Source: an uncultured Flavobacterium sp.
Lineage (GTDB): Bacteria; Bacteroidota; Bacteroidia; Flavobacteriales; Flavobacteriaceae
NCBI RefSeq assembly: GCF_946481155.1
Contig: NZ_CAMLMK010000045.1
Location: 1 to 23,004 of the forward strand
Length of the DNA stretch: 23,004 nt
Direction of reading: 5' to 3'
Under the pieces are notes generated by a model, which saw only the letters and a list, made by a program, of their open reading frames with translations, was not told where the DNA came from and did not search any database. A program made the translations under genes and the position numbers. This document shows positions 8,344-17,305 of the stretch, one piece after another (position 1 is the first letter of the stretch; every line of letters starts with the position of its first letter).

Positions 8344-8707
8344 ATTTCATAAAATGAATACTGATAATTGCAAGTATCGCGGGAACTGACTGCACATAGA
8401 ATATCGATCGCTGTACTGTAATTGCGCCATAAACGCCAGCTATAAATACGCAACTCAGAAAAAACAAGGCTATATAAAAGCTCCAATAGATATCGCAGAT
8501 TAAAAGCGACCAGATCAGGCCGGCGGCGAGAAAACCGTTATATAGCCCTTGATTACCGGCCATCTGTTTGGTTTTTTCAAACATTTCAGGGGGAACACTC
8601 CGGAACACTTTTTTGGCGCGTGTGGTCCAGGCAAACATTTCCAGCCATACAATGTAAAGATGGATGAAGGCAACAAAACCGATGAGTATTTTTGATAGTA
8701 GTGTCAT
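8342..8707 (-). CDS. DUF1304 family membrane protein
   Basis: This 121-residue protein has four predicted membrane segments: about 5-24, 60-75, 78-95 and 100-118. It carries family features: LEMFAWTT after the first helix, and the MAGNQGLYNGFLAAGL stretch before the second. The family has no established biochemical function to my knowledge. It is the last gene of a compact minus-strand cluster, two bases after the preceding gene. Its stop codon lies in the terminator shared with hutH. The ATG start is the only sensible one. Family assignment is strong; function is unknown. Confidence 0.82.
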   Translation of the reverse strand: MTLLSKILIGFVAFIHLYIVWLEMFAWTTRAKKVFRSVPPEMFEKTKQMAGNQGLYNGFLAAGLIWSLLICDIYWSFYIALFFLSCVFIAGVYGAITVQRSIFYVQSVPAILAIISIHFMK

Positions 8708-8709
8708 GA

Positions 8710-8907
8710 TTATTTGTTTAGGAAACCGTTTGGATTCTGATCTTTGTATATTTTAATGATAAGCATACAGCCTGCTAAAGCTTCGCATAACATTCCCATT
8801 ATCAATAAAAAAGAAGCATAAGGCCAGTGCATTAGTTTGAAAAGTGCGCCAATAATAGTGATTATAGAACCTAAGATGAAAGTGAGTACGATTTTCCTGT
8901 TTGTCAT
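8710..8907 (-). CDS. Small two-helix membrane protein resembling the GldL N-terminus
   Basis: This 65-residue protein has two hydrophobic helices (about 7-24 and 32-53) and the segment GALFKLMHWPYAS between them. That segment resembles the membrane part of GldL, the inner-membrane motor protein of gliding and type IX secretion. The long cytoplasmic region of true GldL is missing, so it is unlikely to be a motor. An in-frame TTG at 8925 would overlap the upstream SRPBCC gene. The ATG at 8907 leaves one base after that gene's stop and is preferred. It sits in the middle of the compact operon. Its function is unknown. Confidence 0.72.
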   Translation of the reverse strand: MTNRKIVLTFILGSIITIIGALFKLMHWPYASFLLIMGMLCEALAGCMLIIKIYKDQNPNGFLNK

Positions 8908-8908
8908 A

Positions 8909-9337
8909 TTAACTTCGTTTTTCAAATGGTGTGATGATCCCGTCTTCTAAATATTGTTTCATTTGGCGGAGTAAATCGGCCCAGCAATAACTCGCTACAC
9001 GAAATTCCCTGGTGATTTCATTCCAATTCGTGTGGTAAAACTGAACATAAGTCTGGTTCGGTTCTTCTTCTGATAAAATAAATCCGAAACGCGTTGGTCT
9101 CCATTCTTTCATTGCCTCAGTCATGGAAAATTCTATTTCTTCGTTTTCTTTGAATTTTGAAATCGTGGCAAACCAATTGTATTCTTCAGCGAAAAACAAA
9201 TTGAATTCTTCATTCAGAGCCGGTTTTCCACTGGAGCGTAAAGTCCACCAATTGTTCAGTCCGGAAGGTGTGCTTACAGCCTCGAACACTTTATCCTTGG
9301 AGGTATTAATGTAAAAATCATGATATATTGTGTTCAT
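8909..9337 (-). CDS. SRPBCC (AHSA1-like) domain protein
   Basis: This is a cytoplasmic 142-residue protein with the START/Bet v1-like fold seen in Aha1-type proteins. The N-terminal IYHDFYINTSKDKVFEAVSTP, the SGLNNWWT stretch and the C-terminal helix SYCWADLLRQMKQYLEDG are characteristic. Such folds bind hydrophobic ligands in a cavity; neither the ligand nor the partner can be read from sequence. The ATG start is two bases after the stop of the upstream TMEM175-like gene, indicating translational coupling. Confidence 0.82.
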   Translation of the reverse strand: MNTIYHDFYINTSKDKVFEAVSTPSGLNNWWTLRSSGKPALNEEFNLFFAEEYNWFATISKFKENEEIEFSMTEAMKEWRPTRFGFILSEEEPNQTYVQFYHTNWNEITREFRVASYCWADLLRQMKQYLEDGIITPFEKRS

Positions 9338-9339
9338 AC

Positions 9340-9927
9340 CTAATTACTTTTTTCATTATCAAAAACCCGTTCAATTCGCTTATCCGGGATTAGCCACATT
9401 AAAGCTACTAAAATGTAGATGATTCCGGAAATTATTTCATGATAATAAGTTGATAGTATTGCAACTAAATATAAAATCACAGAAGCTTTTCCTTTATAAT
9501 CGTTTCCAACCGCTTTTGACAATAACGAATTTTCGCCATGCTTTTTGATGATAATAAGCTGCAAAACAGAGTAGGCGATTCCGCACATTAAAAGAACAAA
9601 TCCATAAACCAGCATGGGAAAAGGCCCGAAATGATGCTCACCGATCCACGCCGTAGCAAATGGAATTAAGGAAAGCCAGAACAATAGGTGCAGGTTTGCC
9701 CACAGAATTCCGCCGCTTACCTGCTTTACGGTATGCATCATATGATGATGGTTGTTCCAATAGATTCCGACGTAAATGAAACTCATCAGATAACTCAGGA
9801 ATTTTGGAAATAAAGGCTTTAACGATTCAAAATTCATTCCATGTGGAACTTTCAGCTCCAGTACCATGATGGTGATGATAATGGCTAAAACACCATCACT
9901 AAAGGCTTCCAGTCGGGTTTTATTCAT
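9340..9927 (-). CDS. TMEM175-family (DUF1211) potassium channel-like protein
   Basis: The 195-residue inner-membrane protein begins MNKTRLEAFSDGVLAIIIT. This contains the RxxxFSD signature (R5, F9, S10, D11) of the TMEM175 family, in which the conserved motif on the first helix contributes to the ion pathway. About six hydrophobic segments follow, the usual number for a bacterial single-repeat member. Bacterial members assemble as tetramers and conduct K+, by family knowledge; selectivity here is not shown by the sequence. It is four bases after the YetF-like gene and two bases before the SRPBCC gene. The ATG start is clear because the signature lies right behind it. Confidence 0.86.
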   Translation of the reverse strand: MNKTRLEAFSDGVLAIIITIMVLELKVPHGMNFESLKPLFPKFLSYLMSFIYVGIYWNNHHHMMHTVKQVSGGILWANLHLLFWLSLIPFATAWIGEHHFGPFPMLVYGFVLLMCGIAYSVLQLIIIKKHGENSLLSKAVGNDYKGKASVILYLVAILSTYYHEIISGIIYILVALMWLIPDKRIERVFDNEKSN

Positions 9928-9931
9928 AGTA

Positions 9932-10435
9932 TTAGCTTAAGGTTTTATGAATTCGTCTTTTGTGATGGGATTGTTTCAATTCGGTTTCTCCTGAAATGAT
10001 ACTGATATTTCCGTCTACTTCGAGCATAGCCAATTTTACATCTTCGTAGTGTTCAACACCATGTTCACGCATGGCTTCTTCCATTTCATCGGATGAGATA
10101 CGTAGTTTCGCTAAAGTTGAATAATCGATTCTTCCGTTATGAATCAGAATTTCGGGTTTATCCTGAACCAAGTCGCTTAGGATCTTAAACCGGTACATCA
10201 ATCTTTTTAAACCGTTACTGATTAAAAATAAAACCAGAGCGGCTGCTAAACCACCTAAAAGACTGGTGTTTTCGCCAACCATGGCATTTTGGACGGAATT
10301 GCTTATCAGTAAAATCAGTATGACATCTGCCGTATTAAGTTGCGATAATTCTTTTTTTCCGAATAGCCGTAAAGCCACGACCATAAATAAATAGACGGCT
10401 GTGCTTCTTAGGATTATTTCGAAATAGTCATTCAA
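9932..10435 (-). CDS. YetF-like (DUF421) membrane protein, TTG start
   Basis: This 167-residue protein has about three N-terminal membrane helices and a soluble C-terminal domain. ALRLFGKKELSQLNTADVIL and LLISNSVQNAMVG are typical of the DUF421/YetF family. The soluble part contains KLRISSDEMEEAMREHG and the closing beta segment LEVDGNISIIS. The start must be TTG at 10435. A TGA precedes it in frame two codons upstream. The overlapping ATG at 10431 is out of frame and ends after five codons. The next in-frame Met lies inside the first helix. It is followed by TMEM175 after four bases. Related proteins have been linked to sporulation or stress in Bacillus; the role here is unknown. Confidence 0.83.
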   Translation of the reverse strand: MNDYFEIILRSTAVYLFMVVALRLFGKKELSQLNTADVILILLISNSVQNAMVGENTSLLGGLAAALVLFLISNGLKRLMYRFKILSDLVQDKPEILIHNGRIDYSTLAKLRISSDEMEEAMREHGVEHYEDVKLAMLEVDGNISIISGETELKQSHHKRRIHKTLS

Positions 10436-10481
10436 ATTTCAGTATTTAATTTCAGTGTTCAGCTAATCACTAATTACTTTA

Positions 10482-11849
10482 TTATTTCCATTTAAAGTTT
10501 TTCTCAATCGCTTTGATCATTTCTCCGGCGATATCTTTATGTGTTGCGCCCTCTATGCCTTCCAAACCAGGGGAAGAGTTGACCTCCAGTAATAATGGTC
10601 CTTTTGACGAACGGATAATATCGACACCTGCCACTTTCAAATTCATGGCTTTTGCGGCTTTGATGGCGATGCGTTTTTCTTCGGAAGTTACTTTTACGAC
10701 CGAAGCTGTTCCTCCCAAATGGATATTGGCGCGGAATTCCCCTGGCAAAGCCTCACGTTGCATGGCCGCAACGACTTTACCGTCCACAACAAATAATCGT
10801 AAATCTTTTCCATTGGCTTCCTTAATGAATTCCTGAACTAAAATGTTGGCATTTAGGCTCTTAAATGCATTTATCACCGACTCGGCTGCTTTTTTGGTTT
10901 CTGCCAAAACGACACCTTTTCCTTGTGTTCCTTCAAGTAATTTCACGATTAGGGGAGAACCGCCAACCATTTTTATCAAATCATTGGTGTCCAAAGGTGA
11001 ATTAGCAAATCCGGTGGTAGGAATGTCAACGCCGTTATTCAGAAGCAACTGCAGTGAAAACAATTTATCTCTTGACTGACTGATGGCCGCCGAATTGTTC
11101 AACGCAAACACTTTTAAGGCTTCAAACTGACGGGTAAGTGCACAACCGTAATATGTCATACTCGGTCGGATTCTTGGGATTACTGCATCAAAATCGTTTA
11201 AAACACGTCCGCCCCTGTAATGAATTTCAGGGGTATCAGCGTCGAGTTTCATATAACAGTATTTAAGATTCAGGAAATGCATTTCATGTCCGCGCATTTC
11301 TCCTGCTTCCATGATTCGCTTGTTGCTGTACAATTCAGGATTACTGGCTAATAAACCAATTCGCAATCCTTTGGTAGTTGGCAATTCACTATAGTAGTAT
11401 TCTTTTAATTTTTCGTTTGTAGGTTGTCCTAACAGGTATTTTTGTTCGGGATCGACTAAGATTCGGCCCGACATGGCTTCGCGACCTAACAGCATTCTGA
11501 AACCCATCGAGTCACGATTGGTAAGCGTTACTTCGATTTCCCAAAGACTTCCTCCGATTTCTAATGTTGTCTTGATTACATAACGCTGTTCACGAAAGCC
11601 GCTGGAGCTTTTCACCACGCGTTTGTCGACTAAAAGCGCTTCGCAATGAATGACTGCTTTTAAGTTATTCTGAATAGGGTTGATGTCAAACCGAACCCAA
11701 TGTTCCCCGTCTTTTTCAAACGGAGTAATGTTGGTCGCGTGAAGCGCTGATGTTTTTGCACCCGAATCAACACGTGCTTTGATTGTTGGAATTCCGAGAG
11801 ACGGGAAGGAGCACCATTCTTCGCTTCCTACGATAACTTTGTCTAGCAT
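10482..11849 (-). CDS. rimK: Fusion of RimB-like retropepsin-type domain and RimK-type ATP-grasp ligase
   Basis: Residues 1 to about 142 form the DUF785 'ATP-dependent zinc protease'/RimB-like domain, with the retropepsin-type loop [14 protein letters not shown] (25-38) and MLLGREAM (119-126). Residues about 161-452 form a RimK-type ATP-grasp ligase: [13 protein letters not shown] (223-235), SQSRDKL (257-263), [14 protein letters not shown] (300-313), [15 protein letters not shown] (337-351) and metal-binding [12 protein letters not shown] (420-431). RimK adds glutamates to the C-terminus of ribosomal protein S6 in proteobacteria, and RimB is its separate partner in Pseudomonas. The substrate here is inferred. 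The start ATG at 11849 is preferred over TTG at 11855. It lies between the clpC terminator and the small-gene cluster, 46 bases upstream of the YetF-like gene. Confidence 0.9.
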   Translation of the reverse strand: MLDKVIVGSEEWCSFPSLGIPTIKARVDSGAKTSALHATNITPFEKDGEHWVRFDINPIQNNLKAVIHCEALLVDKRVVKSSSGFREQRYVIKTTLEIGGSLWEIEVTLTNRDSMGFRMLLGREAMSGRILVDPEQKYLLGQPTNEKLKEYYYSELPTTKGLRIGLLASNPELYSNKRIMEAGEMRGHEMHFLNLKYCYMKLDADTPEIHYRGGRVLNDFDAVIPRIRPSMTYYGCALTRQFEALKVFALNNSAAISQSRDKLFSLQLLLNNGVDIPTTGFANSPLDTNDLIKMVGGSPLIVKLLEGTQGKGVVLAETKKAAESVINAFKSLNANILVQEFIKEANGKDLRLFVVDGKVVAAMQREALPGEFRANIHLGGTASVVKVTSEEKRIAIKAAKAMNLKVAGVDIIRSSKGPLLLEVNSSPGLEGIEGATHKDIAGEMIKAIEKNFKWK

Positions 11850-11871
11850 TTTCAATACGTAATTAGTAATT

Positions 11872-11904
11872 CTAAAGTACTACTTTTTTTGAAATGCGGA
11901 ACAA
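11872..11904 (-). promoter_or_regulatory. Candidate promoter of the rimBK operon
   Basis: On the minus strand TTG (11904-11902) and TACTTTAG (11879-11872) are 22 bases apart. The second deviates from TAnnTTTG at one position. It lies between the clpC terminator and the rimBK ATG, where a promoter is expected. Confidence 0.3.
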
Positions 11905-11920
11905 TTTTGGCTAAAAAAGA

Positions 11921-11946
11921 AAAAACCTACTAATTAGTAGGTTTTT
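11921..11946 (-). terminator. clpC terminator overlapping the stop codon
   Basis: AAAAACCTAC TAATTA GTAGGTTTTT is a perfect 26-base palindrome. In the clpC direction it is followed by TCTTTTTTAG. The clpC TAG (11932-11930) lies at the junction of loop and left-hand arm, so the final codons of clpC form one arm of the hairpin. Confidence 0.88.
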
Positions 11947-14479
11947 CAGATTTCTTTATGGTTACGAAAAGCTCCTGCTTCTCTTCATTCAGATCCATGA
12001 AAATCTCGTCGCCTTCATGAATTTTTGAAGTGATTATTTCTTCAGCCAATTCATCTTCAACGTATTTCTGGATCGCACGTTTTAGAGGTCGTGCACCGAA
12101 TTGCTTGTCGAAACCTTTCTCTGCGATATAGTCTTTTGCTTTTTCGGATAATTTTAATTTGTATCCTAAATCGGCAACTCGAGCGTATACTTTGTCCATT
12201 TCGATGTCGATAATCAGGTCGATGTGCTCTTTTTCCAGCGTATTGAAGACAATTACGTCGTCAATTCTGTTTAAGAATTCGGGAGCGAAGGCTTTTTTAA
12301 GGGCATTTTCGATGATACCTTTTGAAATTTCCCCAGCCTGAGCCTCTTTAGAAGCGGTTCCGAATCCAACACCGGTTCCGAAATCTTTCAACTGACGTGC
12401 ACCAACATTCGACGTCATGATGATAATCGTATTTCTGAAATCGATTTTACGGCCTAAGCTGTCGGTCAAATGTCCGTCGTCCAATACCTGGAGCATCATG
12501 TTGAAAACATCCGGGTGGGCTTTTTCAATCTCGTCTAAAAGCACAACACAATATGGTTTTCTTCGTACTTTCTCAGTTAATTGTCCGCCTTCTTCGTATC
12601 CAACATATCCCGGAGGTGCACCCACTAATCTCGAAATCGCGAATTTTTCCATGTATTCACTCATGTCGATACGAATTAAAGCGTCTTCAGAATCGAATAA
12701 TTCTTTGGCAATGACTTTAGCTAATTGCGTTTTACCAACTCCGGTCTGACCCAGGAAGATAAACGAACCGATCGGCTTGTTCGGATCTTTTAATCCGGCA
12801 CGGTTTCTCTGGATGGATTTGGCAATTTTCATTACGGCTTCATCCTGTCCGATTACTTTACCTTTGATAAGCTCCGGTAAGTGGGCCAATTTGTTACTTT
12901 CTGTTTGTGCGATACGATTAACAGGAATTCCTGTCATCATTGAAACTACGTCGGCAACATTATCTTCTGTAACGGTAATACGATTGTTTTTAGCATCTTC
13001 TTCCCATTGTTCCTGGGCTATAGCTAAATCTTTTTCGATACGTTTTTCATCGTCACGAAGTTTTGCCGCTTCTTCATATTTCTGTTTCTTAACTACAGAA
13101 TTTTTAAGTTCGCGTACGCCTTCCAATTGTTTTTCTAATTCCAAAATCTGTTTCGGAACATCGATATTGGTAATGTGAACGCGGGAACCAGCTTCGTCTA
13201 AAGCATCAATAGCCTTGTCCGGTAAGAAGCGCTCCGACATATAACGGTTCGTCAACTTCACGCAAGCTTCAATCGCTTCCGGAGTATAGATTACGTTATG
13301 ATGATCTTCGTATTTGTTTTTGATGTTGTTCAGAATTGTGATGGTTTCTTCAACAGTTGTCGGTTCCACAATTACTTTCTGGAAACGACGCTCTAAAGCA
13401 CCGTCTTTTTCAATGTACTGACGGTATTCATCAAGCGTAGTGGCACCAATACATTGGATTTCACCTCTTGCTAAAGCAGGTTTAAACATATTGGAGGCAT
13501 CCAGCGAACCGGTTGCGCCACCTGCACCTACAATGGTGTGAATCTCATCAATGAAAAGAATGATATCGTCATTTTTTTCCAGTTCGTTCATCACGGCTTT
13601 CATTCGCTCTTCGAACTGTCCGCGGTATTTGGTTCCGGCAACTAAACTTGCCAAATCCAGTGTTACCACTCGTTTGTTGAATAAAATACGCGATACTTTC
13701 TTTTGAATGATGCGCAATGCCAAACCTTCGGCGATGGCAGATTTACCAACACCCGGTTCACCGATTAACAACGGATTGTTTTTCTTTCTTCGGCTTAAAA
13801 TCTGGGAAACACGCTCGATTTCTTTTTCCCTTCCCACTACAGGATCGAGTTTTCCTTCTTCGGCTAATTCTGTTAAATCACGACCAAAGTTATCCAGTAC
13901 CGGCGTTTTTGATTTTTTATTGGCTTTGCCAGCGGCAGTCGGATTGTTGAATCCTGCATCACGCATACTGTCATCTTGTCCGGAATCGTCGTTGAACGAT
14001 TCATTTTTCGGCAAGTTATCTAGGTAATCTTCTTCGTTTGATGTCATAGCTATAAATTGTTCTTTAACAAGTTCGTAGTCAATTTTTAATTTGTTTAAAA
14101 GCTTGGTCGTCGGGTCGTTCTCATTCCTGAGAATGCACAACAGCAAATGCGCTGTACTGATAGACGTACTCTGAAAAACTTTGGCTTCTAAAAACGTGGT
14201 GCGCAATGCACGTTCAGCCTGTCGCGTTAAGTGCAGGTTCTTCTTGTCATTGCTTCTGTCGGCATTAGGATTGGGCGGACTTACAATCTCTATTTTTCGG
14301 CGCAGATGCTCTAGATCTACTGCAAGATTCGTTAGTATATTTATTGCGGTTCCGTTACCGTCCCTTAAAATTCCGAGCATTAAATGTTCCGTGCCAATAA
14401 AGTCGTGACCTAATCGTAAAGCTTCTTCTTTACTATAGGTAATTACGTCTTTGACCCTTGGTGAAAAATTATCGTCCAT
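11930..14479 (-). CDS. clpC: ATP-dependent Clp protease ATP-binding subunit ClpC
   Basis: This Hsp100 AAA+ unfoldase feeds proteins to ClpP. The 849 residues show a double Clp_N domain (about 1-145); AAA-1 with Walker A GEPGVGKS (240-247) and Walker B ILFIDEIH (about 307-314); a UVR-like coiled segment [20 protein letters not shown] (465-484); AAA-2 with GQTGVGKT (577-584) and [13 protein letters not shown]; and the C-terminal [16 protein letters not shown] region. A VGFG tripeptide loop in the second AAA domain fits ClpP docking. The UVR segment in the middle distinguishes ClpC from ClpB and ClpA. The ATG at 14479 is followed at once by the expected N-domain. It is transcribed alone, divergent from gyrA, and ended by a terminator. 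A clear -7 element was not found upstream. Confidence 0.95.
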   Translation of the reverse strand: MDDNFSPRVKDVITYSKEEALRLGHDFIGTEHLMLGILRDGNGTAINILTNLAVDLEHLRRKIEIVSPPNPNADRSNDKKNLHLTRQAERALRTTFLEAKVFQSTSISTAHLLLCILRNENDPTTKLLNKLKIDYELVKEQFIAMTSNEEDYLDNLPKNESFNDDSGQDDSMRDAGFNNPTAAGKANKKSKTPVLDNFGRDLTELAEEGKLDPVVGREKEIERVSQILSRRKKNNPLLIGEPGVGKSAIAEGLALRIIQKKVSRILFNKRVVTLDLASLVAGTKYRGQFEERMKAVMNELEKNDDIILFIDEIHTIVGAGGATGSLDASNMFKPALARGEIQCIGATTLDEYRQYIEKDGALERRFQKVIVEPTTVEETITILNNIKNKYEDHHNVIYTPEAIEACVKLTNRYMSERFLPDKAIDALDEAGSRVHITNIDVPKQILELEKQLEGVRELKNSVVKKQKYEEAAKLRDDEKRIEKDLAIAQEQWEEDAKNNRITVTEDNVADVVSMMTGIPVNRIAQTESNKLAHLPELIKGKVIGQDEAVMKIAKSIQRNRAGLKDPNKPIGSFIFLGQTGVGKTQLAKVIAKELFDSEDALIRIDMSEYMEKFAISRLVGAPPGYVGYEEGGQLTEKVRRKPYCVVLLDEIEKAHPDVFNMMLQVLDDGHLTDSLGRKIDFRNTIIIMTSNVGARQLKDFGTGVGFGTASKEAQAGEISKGIIENALKKAFAPEFLNRIDDVIVFNTLEKEHIDLIIDIEMDKVYARVADLGYKLKLSEKAKDYIAEKGFDKQFGARPLKRAIQKYVEDELAEEIITSKIHEGDEIFMDLNEEKQELFVTIKKSEKPTN

Positions 14480-14744
14480 TACAAAATTCTTTATACTGTA
14501 AATTTACTAATAATGTTAAGGCTATGCAAAAATCGTACCCAACAAAATCAATAATAGTTGTATTGCTAATTGACGAATAAAAATCGAGATATGAAAGACA
14601 AAGTTGCAGCTTTTTTCAACTTTTTAAAACTATTTTAATGTTAATAAAATCGCTAAAATTGTGGATAAATTAGGTTTTCATTCCTTCAAAAATGTGTATA
14701 TTGGCACGTTTAGAAAATAATATAATTTTTAATTGTAAATACTT
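14480..14744. promoter_or_regulatory. clpC-gyrA divergent intergenic region with DnaA-box-like site
   Basis: This 265-base AT-rich gap holds no open reading frame or RNA gene that I can support. For gyrA, TTTT at 14675-14678 and TATATTGG at 14697-14704 (18-base spacing, one mismatch to TAnnTTTG) could form a promoter. A perfect match to the DnaA box TTATCCACA (read as TGTGGATAA) is at 14660-14668. For clpC no good -7 match was seen. Confidence 0.35.
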
Positions 14745-17288
14745 ATGTCTGAAGGAGAAAAGTTAATTCCTATTAACATTGAGGACGAAATGAAATCAGC
14801 TTACATCGATTATTCGATGTCGGTTATTGTATCCAGAGCGCTTCCTGATGTCAGAGATGGTTTGAAACCGGTACACCGAAGAGTTTTGTTTGGGATGTAC
14901 GAGTTAGGAGTATTATCCAATAGAGCGCATAAAAAATCAGCGAGAATTGTAGGGGAGGTTCTAGGTAAGTACCACCCGCACGGAGATAGTTCAGTATACG
15001 ATGCCATGGTTCGTATGGCACAGGAGTGGAGTTTACGTTACCTTTTGGTAGACGGTCAGGGTAACTTCGGTTCGGTTGACGGTGACAGTCCTGCAGCAAT
15101 GCGTTATACTGAAGCAAGAATGAAAAAGCTTTCAGAAGAAATTCTGGCAGATATCGATAAAGAAACAGTTGACTTCCAGTTAAACTTTGACGATACCTTA
15201 GAAGAGCCGAAAGTAATGCCAACGAAAATTCCGAACCTTTTAATTAACGGGGCTTCGGGAATTGCTGTAGGTATGGCGACCAATATGGCGCCGCACAATT
15301 TAACAGAGGTTATTGACGGAACATTAGCTTATATTGATAATAACGATATCGAGATTGATGAGTTAATGCACCATATCAAAGCACCGGATTTTCCAACAGG
15401 AGGTATAATTTACGGATACGAGGGTGTTCGCGAAGCTTTCAAAACAGGTCGTGGCCGTATCGTTATGCGTGCGAAAGCGAATTTCGAGGAAGTGGACGGA
15501 CGTGAGTCGATTATCGTGACTGAAATACCGTATCAGGTGAATAAGGCAGAGATGATCAAGAAAACTGCTGAGTTGGTAAATGACAAAAAAATTGAAGGTA
15601 TTTCCACAATCCGTGATGAATCGGACAGAAACGGTATGCGTATCGTTTATGTACTGAAGCGTGAAGCGGTGCCAAATGTGGTAATGAATACCTTATTTAA
15701 GTATACGCAATTACAGTCGTCCTTCAGTGTGAATAATATCGCATTGGTAAAAGGGCGTCCGCAAATGCTGAACCTGAAAGACTTAATCCATTATTTCGTA
15801 GAGCACCGTCATGAAGTGGTAACACGTCGTGCACAGTTCGATTTACGTAAAGCGGAAGAAAGAGCACACATCTTAGAAGGTTTGATCATTGCTTCCGATA
15901 ATATCGATGAAGTAATCCAATTGATCCGTGGTTCCAAAGATGGTGACGAGGCCAGAACTAAATTGATTGAGCGTTTCAACTTGTCTGAAATTCAGGCTCG
16001 TGCGATCGTAGAAATGCGTCTACGTCAGTTGACAGGTCTTGAACAAGATAAACTAAGAGCCGAATACGAAGAAATCATGAAATTGATTACGTATTTGAAA
16101 GAATTACTTGCCAGCAAAGAAATGAGAATGCAGGTAATTAAAGATGAATTAGCTGAAATCAGAGATAAATACGGTGATGAACGTCGTTCTAAAATCGAAT
16201 ATTCTGGTGGTGATGTAAGTATCGAAGACCTGATCGCTGATGAGCAGGTAGTAATTACGATTTCTCACGCAGGATATATCAAACGTACACCACTTTCTGA
16301 ATACAAAACGCAGAACAGAGGCGGAGTCGGCCAAAAATCGGCAGGAACCCGCGATCAGGATTTCTTAGAACATATGTATGTGGCAACAAACCACCAGTAT
16401 ATGTTGTTCTTTACAGGAAAAGGGAAGTGTTTCTGGATGCGTGTTTACGAAATTCCGGAAGGCAGCAAAACAAGCAAAGGACGCGCGATTCAGAACCTTA
16501 TCAACATCGAGAATGATGATAAAGTAAAAGCATTCATTTGTACACAAGACCTTAAAGATCAGGAATACATCAATGGTCATTATGTAATTATGGTTACAAA
16601 ACAGGGTCAGGTGAAGAAAACATCTTTAGAACAATATTCAAGACCACGTGTTAACGGAGTAGCTGCTATTACGATTAAAGAAGACGATGAATTGTTAGAA
16701 GCTAAATTAACTACCGGAAACAGTCAGGTTCTGATTGCTGTAAAATCGGGTAAATTGGTTCGTTTTGAAGAAGGTAAAACGCGTCCAATGGGTAGAACAG
16801 CTTCCGGTGTTCGCGGAATTACCCTGGCCGATGATAAAGACGAAGTAATTGGTATGGTTTCTGTCGATGAAAAAGACGTGAACGATTCTCAAATATTAGT
16901 TGTTACTGAAAATGGTTACGGTAAACGAACTAAACTGGAAGAAGACGGAGAAGCAGTATACAGAATCACGAATCGTGGAGGAAAAGGTGTTAAAACACTG
17001 AACCTTACGGAGAAAACAGGAGCGCTGATTTCAATTAACAACGTTACAGATGAGGATGATTTAATGATTATCAATAAATCAGGTCTTACCATCCGTATGA
17101 ATGTTTCCGATTTACGTGTTATGGGCCGCGCCACACAGGGTGTCCGCCTAATCAACATTAAAGGAAACGATGCAATTGCGGCCGTGGCCAAAGTAATCCG
17201 CGAGGATGAAGTAGAAGAAGGTGCAGAATTGGATGGCGAAAATGAAAATTTAGAAGCTTCTTCCGAAGAAAATGACACTCAGGAATAA
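14745..17288 (+). CDS. gyrA: DNA gyrase subunit A
   Basis: GyrA carries the DNA-cleaving tyrosine of gyrase, which introduces negative supercoils with GyrB. The 847-residue protein has the typical N-terminus, the quinolone-region motif [17 protein letters not shown] (77-93), and the active-site tyrosine Y121 in [10 protein letters not shown]. The residues equivalent to E. coli Ser83 and Asp87 are Ser82 and Asp86, i.e. the unmutated type. The C-terminal beta-pinwheel contains a degenerate GyrA box, QNRGGVG (523-529), and ends in an acidic tail. The ATG lies in a region with a candidate promoter. A TPR gene follows after 17 bases, so the two probably share a transcript. ParC is the alternative, but the N-terminus, the pinwheel box position and the length favour GyrA. 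Confidence 0.93.
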   Translation: MSEGEKLIPINIEDEMKSAYIDYSMSVIVSRALPDVRDGLKPVHRRVLFGMYELGVLSNRAHKKSARIVGEVLGKYHPHGDSSVYDAMVRMAQEWSLRYLLVDGQGNFGSVDGDSPAAMRYTEARMKKLSEEILADIDKETVDFQLNFDDTLEEPKVMPTKIPNLLINGASGIAVGMATNMAPHNLTEVIDGTLAYIDNNDIEIDELMHHIKAPDFPTGGIIYGYEGVREAFKTGRGRIVMRAKANFEEVDGRESIIVTEIPYQVNKAEMIKKTAELVNDKKIEGISTIRDESDRNGMRIVYVLKREAVPNVVMNTLFKYTQLQSSFSVNNIALVKGRPQMLNLKDLIHYFVEHRHEVVTRRAQFDLRKAEERAHILEGLIIASDNIDEVIQLIRGSKDGDEARTKLIERFNLSEIQARAIVEMRLRQLTGLEQDKLRAEYEEIMKLITYLKELLASKEMRMQVIKDELAEIRDKYGDERRSKIEYSGGDVSIEDLIADEQVVITISHAGYIKRTPLSEYKTQNRGGVGQKSAGTRDQDFLEHMYVATNHQYMLFFTGKGKCFWMRVYEIPEGSKTSKGRAIQNLINIENDDKVKAFICTQDLKDQEYINGHYVIMVTKQGQVKKTSLEQYSRPRVNGVAAITIKEDDELLEAKLTTGNSQVLIAVKSGKLVRFEEGKTRPMGRTASGVRGITLADDKDEVIGMVSVDEKDVNDSQILVVTENGYGKRTKLEEDGEAVYRITNRGGKGVKTLNLTEKTGALISINNVTDEDDLMIINKSGLTIRMNVSDLRVMGRATQGVRLINIKGNDAIAAVAKVIREDEVEEGAELDGENENLEASSEENDTQE

Positions 17289-17305
17289 TCTAAACTGAAA
17301 TAAAA

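Noticed and set aside
8710..8907. Calling the small membrane protein GldL
   Set aside because: It lacks the cytoplasmic region and the gldK, gldM and gldN neighbours of the gliding operon.
13707..14027. Plus-strand frames of about 75-106 codons inside clpC
   Set aside because: They lie opposite a conserved AAA+ sequence and have no start-region signal.
14851..15222. Minus-strand frame of 123 codons inside gyrA
   Set aside because: Fully antisense to a highly conserved gyrA region, with low-complexity shadow composition.
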